A stretch of 7,734 bases of DNA from Deltaproteobacteria bacterium (GTDB lineage Bacteria > Desulfobacterota_B > Binatia > UBA9968). The translations under genes were made by a program, and so were the position numbers. Under the pieces are notes generated by a model. That model searched no databases and was not told the origin of the DNA. It saw only the letters and a program-made list of their open reading frames with translations. The stretch is from assembly GCA_027297485.1 (NCBI GenBank), contig JAPUHZ010000491.1, positions 1-7,734 of the forward strand, written 5' to 3'. Positions 1 through 4,889 of the stretch are shown piece by piece. Positions within the stretch are counted from its first letter, which is position 1. Every line of letters starts with the position of its first letter.

Positions 1-153
1 AAGCTTGAATTGATATCGTTGCTTGTATGCAGAGAGCAAAGAGAGATACTTACGGTAATCCCCCTCGTCATGGAATATTTTCCGTCTCTGATTTCCACGA
101 GCAATCACATGATAGAGGGCGCCGGGAAACTCTATCCTCGGTCTCCGAGCCAT
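1..153 (-). CDS. REP-associated tyrosine transposase (RAYT, Y1_Tnp family), N-terminal 51 codons, runs off the left edge
   Basis: Reading the minus strand from the ATG at 153-151 gives an open frame to the window edge. It begins MARRPRIEFPGALYHVIARG and continues NQRRKIFHDEGDYRKYL. This is the hallmark N-terminus of RAYT proteins: the arginine-rich start, the PG.LYHV..RGN box and the F..D.D...YL helix. These are single-strand DNA transposases of the IS200/IS605-like Y1 superfamily. The HUH motif and catalytic tyrosine would lie beyond the window. In known cases RAYTs are single-copy domesticated genes linked to dispersion of REP palindromes. Upstream, at 200-208, is a GGTC-T-GACC near-palindrome of the kind often seen beside such genes. 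The frame has no internal stop. Whether the full gene is intact cannot be told. Confidence in the family is high from the N-terminal motif alone. Confidence 0.86.
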   Translation of the reverse strand, partial: MARRPRIEFPGALYHVIARGNQRRKIFHDEGDYRKYLSLLSAYKQRYQFKL

Positions 154-199
154 AGTGGGCGGCAGGTTAGCAGACCAAAGACCAAAGTGCAAAGAATTC

Positions 200-208
200 G
201 GTCTGACC
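200..208. repeat. RAYT-proximal near-palindrome GGTCTGACC (candidate REP-type end)
   Basis: GGTC and GACC flank a single central base, 47 bases upstream of the RAYT start codon. Read on the minus strand it is GGGGTCAGACC followed by a short TTTGCAC box. From memory, similar GGGGTCAG...TTTGCA leaders occur ahead of many RAYT genes, but I cannot confirm this without a search. The dispersed copies that would prove a repeat family are not visible inside this window. Confidence 0.35.
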
Positions 209-481
209 CCGTATTCGTGCGAATAATCTGCAACTTCCGTGCAAATAATTAGCAAAGTTACGCTTATTGGAACCGGGCGTGGATACCCCTTCGAGACTAA
301 ATACGGGTGCTCATGCCTTGATTAGAGGGGGTACAGCACCTAGATCAATCCCTTATTTTCTGATTCAGGAGCGCAGTTTCCCTTAAATCTCAGGACATTA
401 CAGCCCGTCCGAGCGGTAAAATGATGTTTAAATGGGCATCAGGCACGGTTATTGAGTACACTCCCTTGAAGTTATCTGAGC

Positions 482-499
482 CCTCCTCACCCGAGGAGG
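482..499 (+). promoter_or_regulatory. Strong hairpin in the leader of the lytic transglycosylase gene
   Basis: CCTCCTC and GAGGAGG form a perfect 7-bp, GC-rich stem around an ACCC tetraloop. The hairpin ends 43 bases before the ATG at 543. No T-run follows it, so it is a poor intrinsic terminator. The right arm GAGGAGG resembles a Shine-Dalgarno sequence but is too far from the start codon to serve it directly. It could be an mRNA-stabilising or leader structure. Its function is unassigned. Confidence 0.4.
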
Positions 500-542
500 A
501 AGCTGAAATAACAAAAATGTAAAATCGAGGGTTTTTGCGGAA

Positions 543-1109
543 ATGAAATTCTCTATGGGAAAATCCGGTTTCTTTGTTGCTTGGGCCCTCGCGATTGTAG
601 TTTCCTATCTCTACAATAGCGAATTTTTGCTCCCGGCAGGTTTTAGCAAGATCATAGTGGTCTATGGGGAGCAAGAAATGAACGGACGTCCTAGCAGGTT
701 TGAGAACATCGTAAATATCGTATCGCGCCGTTACGGTGTGGATCCCGATCTTGTTTGGGCGGTGATGAAGGCGGAATCAAACTTTAATCCTCTTGCACGC
801 TCTCGTAAGGGGGCCCGGGGATTGATGCAGCTCATGCCTGGGACGGCGCGCCAGTATAACGTTGCCAACCTCTATGATCCTGCAGAGAACATCAATGGAG
901 GGGTGCGCTATCTACGACGGCTTCTGGACCGGTTTAGGGGTGACATCCGGCTGGCCGTGGCAGCGTATAACGCAGGCCCTAGGACTGTCGACCGATACAA
1001 AGGTATTCCCCCATATTCAGAGACAAGAAGATATGTCCGGCGTGTTTTAGCATACTATCTGCTCTATAGTGGAAGTGGTGAGATATTCACCGCGGACGTC
1101 AAGAGTTAA
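543..1109 (+). CDS. Lytic transglycosylase, SLT (GH23) domain
   Basis: A 188-residue protein predicted to cleave the MurNAc-GlcNAc bond of peptidoglycan with formation of 1,6-anhydro-MurNAc. Residues about 9-42 are hydrophobic and probably form a signal peptide or membrane anchor that carries the enzyme to the periplasm. The SLT domain follows at about 55-175. The probable catalytic glutamate is E78 in the KAESNFNP box. It is followed by the [10 protein letters not shown] box (93-102), the NI..GV.YLR helix (about 117-125), AYNAGP (141-146) and [10 protein letters not shown] (156-165). This is the full small-SLT domain with nothing beyond it, like MltE-type or SleB-less stand-alone enzymes. 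The start at 543 has only a weak ribosome-binding site. A later ATG at 679 has a better GGAG but would remove the export segment, so I keep 543. The gene is monocistronic and ends in the inverted-repeat cluster at 1137-1235. Confidence 0.92.
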   Translation: MKFSMGKSGFFVAWALAIVVSYLYNSEFLLPAGFSKIIVVYGEQEMNGRPSRFENIVNIVSRRYGVDPDLVWAVMKAESNFNPLARSRKGARGLMQLMPGTARQYNVANLYDPAENINGGVRYLRRLLDRFRGDIRLAVAAYNAGPRTVDRYKGIPPYSETRRYVRRVLAYYLLYSGSGEIFTADVKS

Positions 1110-1136
1110 AGGATCTCATCAAACATCAAGTTATAT

Positions 1137-1164
1137 CGACCACGGGGTTTGGACCCCGCGGTCG
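1137..1164. repeat. Inverted repeat 1 of the convergent intergenic cluster (possible terminator)
   Basis: CGACC-A-CGGGGT pairs with ACCCCG-C-GGTCG around a TTGG loop: 11 base pairs with one A/C mismatch. It lies 27 bases after the transglycosylase stop. There is no T-run, so if it stops transcription it does so as a structured bidirectional barrier rather than a classical intrinsic terminator. Confidence 0.6.
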
Positions 1165-1165
1165 A

Positions 1166-1198
1166 CCAAAGGGGAGAGCTGCCGCTTCTCCCCTTTGG
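1166..1198. terminator. Inverted repeat 2: perfect 12-bp stem, probable bidirectional terminator or barrier
   Basis: CCAAAGGGGAGA and TCTCCCCTTTGG match perfectly around a 9-base loop. This is the strongest hairpin in the window and begins two bases after repeat 1. It sits between the convergent stops of the transglycosylase (1109) and the glutaredoxin-DinB gene (1279), which is where a shared terminator is expected. The terminator role is inferred from position, because neither side has a clear T-tract. Confidence 0.55.
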
Positions 1199-1217
1199 AA
1201 ACCCCATCGGCTTTGTG

Positions 1218-1235
1218 CCCGCGGCAAGCCGCGGG
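1218..1235. repeat. Inverted repeat 3 of the convergent intergenic cluster
   Basis: CCCGCGGC and GCCGCGGG form a perfect 8-bp stem around AA, so the real loop is probably four bases. It is GC-only and lies 43 bases beyond the stop of the minus-strand operon. GC-rich palindromes with a CAAG or CTTG centre are common dispersed intergenic repeats in several bacterial groups, so this may be a REP-like element as well as a barrier to transcription. Confidence 0.5.
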
Positions 1236-1278
1236 GTATGATAATAATCAAGAAATCGTACGGAGTGAGCCGAGAAGG

Positions 1279-2034
1279 CTACCACAGTTCCTGTGGCATC
1301 TTAATCCCTGTAAATTCTTCCTCTCTAAGCGGCTCTGTGGGTGTAAGTCCTAGCCTGCGTAGGCAGTCGTACAACTGTCTGAGGTGGTGGGCTGTGTGAG
1401 CCAAGACATGATGGAGCAATTCGTGTCCGTTTGTTCTGCCGGAGTAGCCCTCTATGGGCCGCTCCAGCTCTTGTGGGGCAATGGCCTGAGAAAAGCGGCG
1501 TAACCGGGCACGAGTCTCGTTGCCGAATTGAGCTACTTCTTCCATGGCGTTAAATCTCTCGGACGCCTCTGTATAGGTGAGCTTGAAAGAGCCGTCGTAC
1601 TTCCGGATTGAGATGGCTTCCATGATGTGGTTGGGATCGGCGAGGATATGGTAACAGAAGACCTTTAGGGGCCGATCCCTATCCGGGGTCCGCCACATAA
1701 AACGGTTGGCAGGGACTTGCCGGGATGCCCGGATGACTGCCTCCAGTATCTTATCCAGGGTATCGAAAAGCCACTGGTCCGCAACCTTTTCTTCTTTCCT
1801 AAAGGAGAGATGGAAGGCTTGGGCCAGCTCGTCTCTGTTAAACCCCATTATTAGCTGGTTCCCTGTAACTGTGACGGGGACCTTACGAACTCCTAGAGAC
1901 TCCAATTCCGCTAAGGCGGCTGGATCATTGTCTACGTCTTTTCCCTCAAATTGGACCCCGTGCTGCGAAAGAAACTCTTTCGTGCTGCTACAGGTAAATC
2001 AGCCGGGTCGATAGTAGACTTTGACCTTCTCCAT
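1279..2034 (-). CDS. Predicted selenoprotein: glutaredoxin-like (UxxC) domain fused to a DinB-type four-helix domain; in-frame TGA at 2001-1999 read as selenocysteine
   Basis: With TGA read as selenocysteine (U) the protein has 251 residues. Residues 1-75 form a glutaredoxin-like domain: a beta strand (VKVYY), the redox motif RPG-U12-FT-C15, the helix STKEFL, then a cis-proline loop at V52-P53 and the GF.RDEL helix. Residues about 80-245 resemble the DinB/YfiT four-helix fold, with histidines at 129, 136, 204, 208-209, 213 and 216-217. The last group is the HxxxH..HH helix that normally binds metal. The C-terminus KMPQELW is typical of Grx-DinB fusions as I recall them. DinB relatives include metal-dependent thiol S-transferases, so thiol or electrophile chemistry is plausible. 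The ATG at 2034 has GGGAG 8 bases upstream (2047-2043) and lies 5 bases after the VOC stop. TGA is a genuine stop in ispH, the VOC gene and endonuclease V, so the code is not globally reassigned. Alternatives are a point-mutated pseudogene or a sequencing error. Confidence 0.83.
1966..1982 (-). promoter_or_regulatory. Candidate bacterial SECIS element within the glutaredoxin-DinB coding sequence
   Basis: On the minus strand CGAAAGA and TCTTTCG form a perfect 7-bp stem around a GTT loop. If the closing A-T pair is left open, it is a 6-bp stem with loop AGTTT. The loop G is the 24th base after the UGA (TGA at 2001-1999). Known bacterial SECIS elements lie just downstream of the UGA inside the coding region, with a stem of 4 or more bp, a small loop whose first or second base is G, and that G about 16-37 bases from the UGA. 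All three conditions are met. SelB would bind this hairpin to deliver Sec-tRNA. Folding was done by eye. Confidence 0.7.
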
Positions 2035-2039
2035 AAGTA

Positions 2040-2429
2040 TCACTCCCGCTTGGCTTTTTGGTATCTTGCCTTGGGCACGATCTCTGCGACTGTTCCGCCT
2101 GGGGCACGGAATTTAACCGGGACTACTCCAGGGTCGCTGATGATCTCGCAGCCAAATTTGCCGATCTCAGCCACAGATTTGTCCATATCATCCACCTCAA
2201 TGGCAAAGTGGTGGATGCAAGGCCCCTGTCCCGCAGCTTTGGCCTCAGCCGACTCTTCGCTGTCGTATTTGATTAGGGCCAGATCTATGGCCCCGTCGCT
2301 TAGATGGCGTGAGGTGTGATCTCTCACCTTGCTGGTCTCAGTCGGAATAAAGCCGAAGACCTTCTCGTAGAACTCGCTGGTCTTATCGAGGTCTTCAACT
2401 TTCAGGGCAATATGGACAATACGGGCCAT
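2040..2429 (-). CDS. VOC superfamily protein (glyoxalase/bleomycin-resistance fold)
   Basis: A 129-residue protein made of two beta-alpha-beta-beta-beta modules. The first has MARIVHIALKVEDLDK with the helix SEFYEKVFGF. The second has CIHHFAIEVDDMDKSV and the closing strand GGTVAEIVP. Candidate metal ligands are H6, H74 and E116; the usual glutamate of the first module is not obvious at the DLALIKY strand. The family includes glyoxalase I, methylmalonyl-CoA epimerase, fosfomycin thiol transferases and dioxygenases, and I cannot choose among them. A longer frame opens at 2486, but the ATG at 2429 has a perfect AAGGAGGT six bases upstream and starts exactly at the domain's first strand, so I use it. 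The gene lies 53 bases after ispH and 5 bases before the glutaredoxin-DinB gene, so the last two are probably translationally coupled. The linkage hints at thiol or aldehyde detoxification. Confidence 0.88.
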   Translation of the reverse strand: MARIVHIALKVEDLDKTSEFYEKVFGFIPTETSKVRDHTSRHLSDGAIDLALIKYDSEESAEAKAAGQGPCIHHFAIEVDDMDKSVAEIGKFGCEIISDPGVVPVKFRAPGGTVAEIVPKARYQKAKRE

Positions 2430-2435
2430 ATCTCC

Positions 2436-2443
2436 ACCTCCTT
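2436..2443 (-). promoter_or_regulatory. Shine-Dalgarno sequence that fixes the VOC start codon
   Basis: On the minus strand this reads AAGGAGGT, fully complementary to the 16S anti-Shine-Dalgarno tail, with a six-base spacer to the ATG at 2429-2427. It is the strongest ribosome-binding site in the operon and argues against the upstream in-frame ATG at 2486. Confidence 0.85.
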
Positions 2444-2482
2444 TCATAGAGAGGCCCCCTGTACCACGAGCCTGGATCTGAA

Positions 2483-3421
2483 TCAAGGGGCATCGGCTAT
2501 CTCGGAAGGAAAGGCGAAATGAACATTCTCCTCGACAAAACCTATGTTGGTTACCTCGGCTCCACGTTGCCTAAAGTAATCCGCCGTTTGCTGAACCAAT
2601 CGCTCCGGCACCGATGCGCCCGAGGTGATACCTACCCGTCTGATACCTTCCAGCCATATCGGGTCGATCTCATGGAAGTCATTAACCAAGTAAGCCGGCG
2701 TCCCTTTGGAACGAGCCACCCGGCAGAGCTGCTTGGAGTTCTCACTGTTGGGCGAGCCAATAACGAGGATTAGGTCTACCTCACAGGCCAGCTCTTTCAC
2801 CGCGTCCTGGCGATTCTGAGTAGCGTAGCAGATATCCTCTTTGGCCGGGGTAATCATCTTGGGAAACTTCCGGCTCAGGACCCCGATGATCTCTCTGGTA
2901 TCATCGACGCTAAGGGTAGTTTGGGTTAGAACCACCACCTTTTCCGGATCAAGAACGCTAACCTGTCTGGCTTCGTCGATGTTAGAAACAATCTGGACTC
3001 GGTCGGGGGCCTCGCCGCTCGTGCCAACGATCTCATCGTGATCTCGGTGGCCAACGAGGATGATCCAGTACCCCTGGGCGGCAAATTTGCGCACTTCCCG
3101 ATGCACCTTCTCCACTAAAGGACAGGTAGCGTCAATAACGATCTGAAGCGCTTTCTCTTTGGCCTGTTTCCAGACTGCGGGAGAGATCCCATGGGCGCTG
3201 AAAACCAACTTCGCCCCCACCGGGACCTCCTCTACAGACTGGACAAATGTCACGCCCCTGCGAATGAATTCTTGAACGACGTAGCGATTGTGGACGATCT
3301 CATGAAAGACATAGAGCGGCGGCCCATACTTTTTGAGCGCCCGTTCCATCGTCTCTACGGCCATCTCCACACCGGCACAAAAGCCCCGGGGTTGAGCCAA
3401 AATCACTTTTTTGACTGGCAT
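2483..3421 (-). CDS. ispH: 4-hydroxy-3-methylbut-2-enyl diphosphate reductase (IspH/LytB)
   Basis: A 312-residue enzyme of the usual IspH length, catalysing the last step of the MEP pathway: reduction of HMBPP to IPP and DMAPP in the cytoplasm with a [4Fe-4S] cluster. The three cluster cysteines are C15 (PRGFCAGV), C100 (DATCPLV) and C198 (DICYATQNRQ). Diphosphate-binding residues are seen in HEIVHN (H44), SAHG (H77), GHRDHDE (H128, E130), TQTTLSVDDT (166-175), GSPNSENS (222-229) and GITSGAS. The common GHxxHPE box here has Asp in place of Pro at 129, which leaves the catalytic glutamate E130 in place. It is the first gene of an operon with the VOC and glutaredoxin-DinB genes and is divergent from fmdB. 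The ribosome-binding site is weak. A perfect TTGACA on the minus strand at 3459-3454 lacks a good -10. The electron donor is unknown from the window. Confidence 0.97.
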   Translation of the reverse strand: MPVKKVILAQPRGFCAGVEMAVETMERALKKYGPPLYVFHEIVHNRYVVQEFIRRGVTFVQSVEEVPVGAKLVFSAHGISPAVWKQAKEKALQIVIDATCPLVEKVHREVRKFAAQGYWIILVGHRDHDEIVGTSGEAPDRVQIVSNIDEARQVSVLDPEKVVVLTQTTLSVDDTREIIGVLSRKFPKMITPAKEDICYATQNRQDAVKELACEVDLILVIGSPNSENSKQLCRVARSKGTPAYLVNDFHEIDPIWLEGIRRVGITSGASVPERLVQQTADYFRQRGAEVTNIGFVEENVHFAFPSEIADAP

Positions 3422-3564
3422 AGATATTTCAGTCTGGCGGATCAGAAAGGTGCTGTCAAGCCAGTGCAGCAGGCGGTAGTATCCTAACTTAAAACAATTG
3501 AGCCACGTGTGGCATCAGCAACCAAATTGGGACAGTACCCAAAGACTTTCTCTAATGCGTCTCA

Positions 3565-3593
3565 TTGACAATTCACTGAATTGCAGTTATCTA
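3565..3593 (+). promoter_or_regulatory. Candidate sigma-70-type promoter for fmdB
   Basis: A perfect TTGACA at 3565-3570 is followed after 17 bases by TATCTA at 3588-3593, three of six matches to TATAAT. A better TATATT at 3592-3597 would be spaced 21 bases, which is too long. It lies 36 bases before the fmdB start in the divergent ispH-fmdB gap, where a promoter is expected. Confidence 0.4.
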
Positions 3594-3628
3594 TATTAGG
3601 TAAACTAATTTTTTTTTGAGGATAAACA

Positions 3629-3967
3629 ATGCCCATTTATGAGTATCAGTGTCAGAAATGTGGCCATTTTGAGGTGACGCAGAAAATTACGGGTAAGCCT
3701 TTACGGCGATGCCCTACCTGTGGGCGAGCGGTTAAAAAACTTATTTCGAATTCCTCTTTTCAGCTCAAGGGGACCGGCTGGTATCTTACGGACTACGCCC
3801 GTAAAGGGAAGGCTCCAGAAGGCGAAAAAGGCGAAAAGGCCGCAAAGGGGCCTGCGGCTGACGGCAAGGGAGACGGTAAAGCTGGCGTGAGCCCGGCTGC
3901 CGGCGAAAAAGCTTCAAGCGACAAGAAAAGCACCAATCAAGAAAGTTCAGGATCCAGCGCGTCTTAG
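3629..3967 (+). CDS. FmdB-family zinc-ribbon protein with a charged low-complexity tail
   Basis: A 112-residue protein starting with the family signature MPIYEYQC. Cysteines C8, C11, C28 and C31 form a CxxC...CxxC zinc ribbon (QCQKCG and RCPTCG), followed by [19 protein letters not shown], the conserved C-terminal part of the FmdB regulatory protein domain. Residues about 58-112 are rich in Lys, Gly, Glu, Ala and Ser and are probably disordered. Such tails are common in this family. FmdB was named from formamidase regulation in Methylophilus, but for most members the function is unknown, so only the fold should be assigned. The ATG has GAGGA six bases upstream (3618-3622). The next gene begins 173 bases on, and I see no clear terminator between them. 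Confidence 0.93.
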   Translation: MPIYEYQCQKCGHFEVTQKITGKPLRRCPTCGRAVKKLISNSSFQLKGTGWYLTDYARKGKAPEGEKGEKAAKGPAADGKGDGKAGVSPAAGEKASSDKKSTNQESSGSSAS

Positions 3968-4131
3968 ATTTAAGGATCGAATTTATCCCCTCCCTTCTCT
4001 TTTCCGCTCGTTGTGGTAGCTTGAAAGCGCCCCCAGGTTGAGTTTTGCTCAGCTTCGGTCATTTTGGCCGGCTATTCTTAGAGCTGGTCTCAGGGTTCTG
4101 TGAAGGCGCCCGTTATTGCCGGTCTGATCTA

Positions 4132-4136
4132 GAGGA
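4132..4136 (+). promoter_or_regulatory. Ribosome-binding site that favours the endonuclease V start at 4141
   Basis: GAGGA lies four bases before the ATG at 4141. A longer frame opens with TTG at 4045, but that start has no comparable site, and its extra 32 residues do not belong to the family. Confidence 0.55.
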
Positions 4137-4140
4137 AGAG

Positions 4141-4824
4141 ATGCATATCCTGAGTCTTCACGAGTGGAACGTCGAGATTTCGCGTGCAAAGAAGATCCAG
4201 GAGAGGCTTCGCAGTAGGGTCTCCCTTGAGAGCCCGCCTAGTATTAAAAGACTACACTGGATTGGAGGGGCGGATGTTTCCTATGCAAGAGGGGACGAGA
4301 TTCTTTACGGAGCCGTGGTTGTGCTGAGTTTTCCTGACCTTTCGGTTGTAGAAGAAACATGGGCTAGCGGCAGGGTTTCGTTCCCATATATTCCGGGTTT
4401 TCTAAGCTTTCGCGAAGCACCCATTCTCCTAAAGGCATTTTCTCTTCTGCGGCAGCGGCCCGATGCGGTGATTTTCGATGGCCAAGGCATTGCCCATCCT
4501 CGAGGTTTGGGATTGGCCTCCCATGCGGCGTTGTTTTTGGATCTTCCCTCTGTTGGGTGTGCCAAATCGAGATTGGTTGGAGAGCACCGCCCGGCAGGTA
4601 GAGACAAAGGATCATATAGTTGGCTTGTGTATAAGAGGCGACGCGTGGGGACTGTAGTCCGTACCCGGGCAAACGTTAGTCCAGTCTTTGTCTCCCCCGG
4701 CCATCGGATGAGTTTCCACCGGGCTAAGAATCTGGTCTTGCTTACCTGCCGCGGCTACCGGCTGCCTGAACCCATTCGCCTGGCGCACCAGCTAGTCAAT
4801 AGGGTAAGAATAGAGGGTCGGTGA
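4141..4824 (+). CDS. nfi: Endonuclease V (deoxyinosine 3'-endonuclease)
   Basis: A 227-residue DNA-repair enzyme, close to the 223 residues of E. coli Nfi. It nicks the second phosphodiester bond 3' of deoxyinosine and other deaminated bases using Mg2+. Visible motifs: GGADVSY with metal ligand D45; the YIPGFLSFRE box (83-92) with E92 and the strand-separating Tyr-Ile-Pro-Gly wedge; FDGQGIAHPRGLGLASH with D113 and H119; and the CAKSRLVG box (140-147) with K142. Near the end, IRLAHQL (212-218) carries the late histidine. All recognised active-site positions are present, so it should be active. The ATG at 4141 fits family length and ribosome-binding site better than the TTG at 4045. It is on the same strand as the DsbA-like gene, with 65 bases between them. 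Confidence 0.94.
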   Translation: MHILSLHEWNVEISRAKKIQERLRSRVSLESPPSIKRLHWIGGADVSYARGDEILYGAVVVLSFPDLSVVEETWASGRVSFPYIPGFLSFREAPILLKAFSLLRQRPDAVIFDGQGIAHPRGLGLASHAALFLDLPSVGCAKSRLVGEHRPAGRDKGSYSWLVYKRRRVGTVVRTRANVSPVFVSPGHRMSFHRAKNLVLLTCRGYRLPEPIRLAHQLVNRVRIEGR

Positions 4825-4889
4825 GATCTCCTTGACCGCTGCCGGTGCCATGTCGTAATTTAGGCTGTTGGCTTGCTTAAGGAGGGCCT

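Larger units (their letters stand above)
154..542. other. Intergenic region between the RAYT gene and the lytic transglycosylase
   Basis: I see no convincing gene in these 389 bases. The RAYT-proximal part holds a tandem GACCAAA pair (about 173-187), the GGTCTGACC near-palindrome at 200-208, a small ATTCG-TG-CGAAT inverted repeat at 213-224, and two near-identical 12-mers (GTGCAAAGAATT at 187-198 and GTGCAAATAATT at 239-250). These could belong to a REP-type end of the RAYT element. The part nearer the transglycosylase has a strong hairpin at 482-499, described separately. Open frames here lack family resemblance and ribosome-binding sites. Confidence 0.6.

Noticed and set aside
187..250. Pair of near-identical 12-mers (GTGCAAAGAATT, GTGCAAATAATT) as target-site duplications
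   Set aside because: They are 52 bases apart and do not flank a mobile element; RAYT/IS200-type transposition does not make target duplications. Probably chance or part of a REP-type unit.
10..252. An 80-codon plus-strand frame near the left edge
   Set aside because: It lies opposite the RAYT N-terminus, which is the clear family match on the minus strand, and has no family resemblance itself.
390..674. A 94-codon minus-strand frame overlapping the transglycosylase start
   Set aside because: No recognisable motif, and it is antisense to the N-terminus of a strong gene.
1279..1905. A 208-residue DinB-like protein starting at a TTG codon at 1905
   Set aside because: The TTG lies inside the glutaredoxin domain, just before the cis-Pro loop, and would leave half a domain. 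The frame continues upstream to a proper ATG and Shine-Dalgarno sequence if the TGA is read as Sec.
1279..2034. The glutaredoxin-DinB gene as a simple nonsense-mutated pseudogene
   Set aside because: It has a single in-frame TGA exactly at the redox Cys position, no other damage over 251 codons, a SECIS-like hairpin at the right spacing and a coupled start. Not fully excluded, but the less likely reading.
2430..2486. N-terminal extension of the VOC protein to 148 residues
   Set aside because: It would overlap the end of ispH, and the extra residues precede the first domain strand. The ATG at 2429 has a perfect AAGGAGGT.
4045..4140. TTG-initiated extension of endonuclease V to 259 residues
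   Set aside because: The extra 32 residues are not part of the family, and the ATG at 4141 gives normal length with a nearby GAGGA.
1279..4824. Genome-wide reassignment of TGA to an amino acid
   Set aside because: ispH, the VOC gene and endonuclease V all end at TGA at the expected family length.
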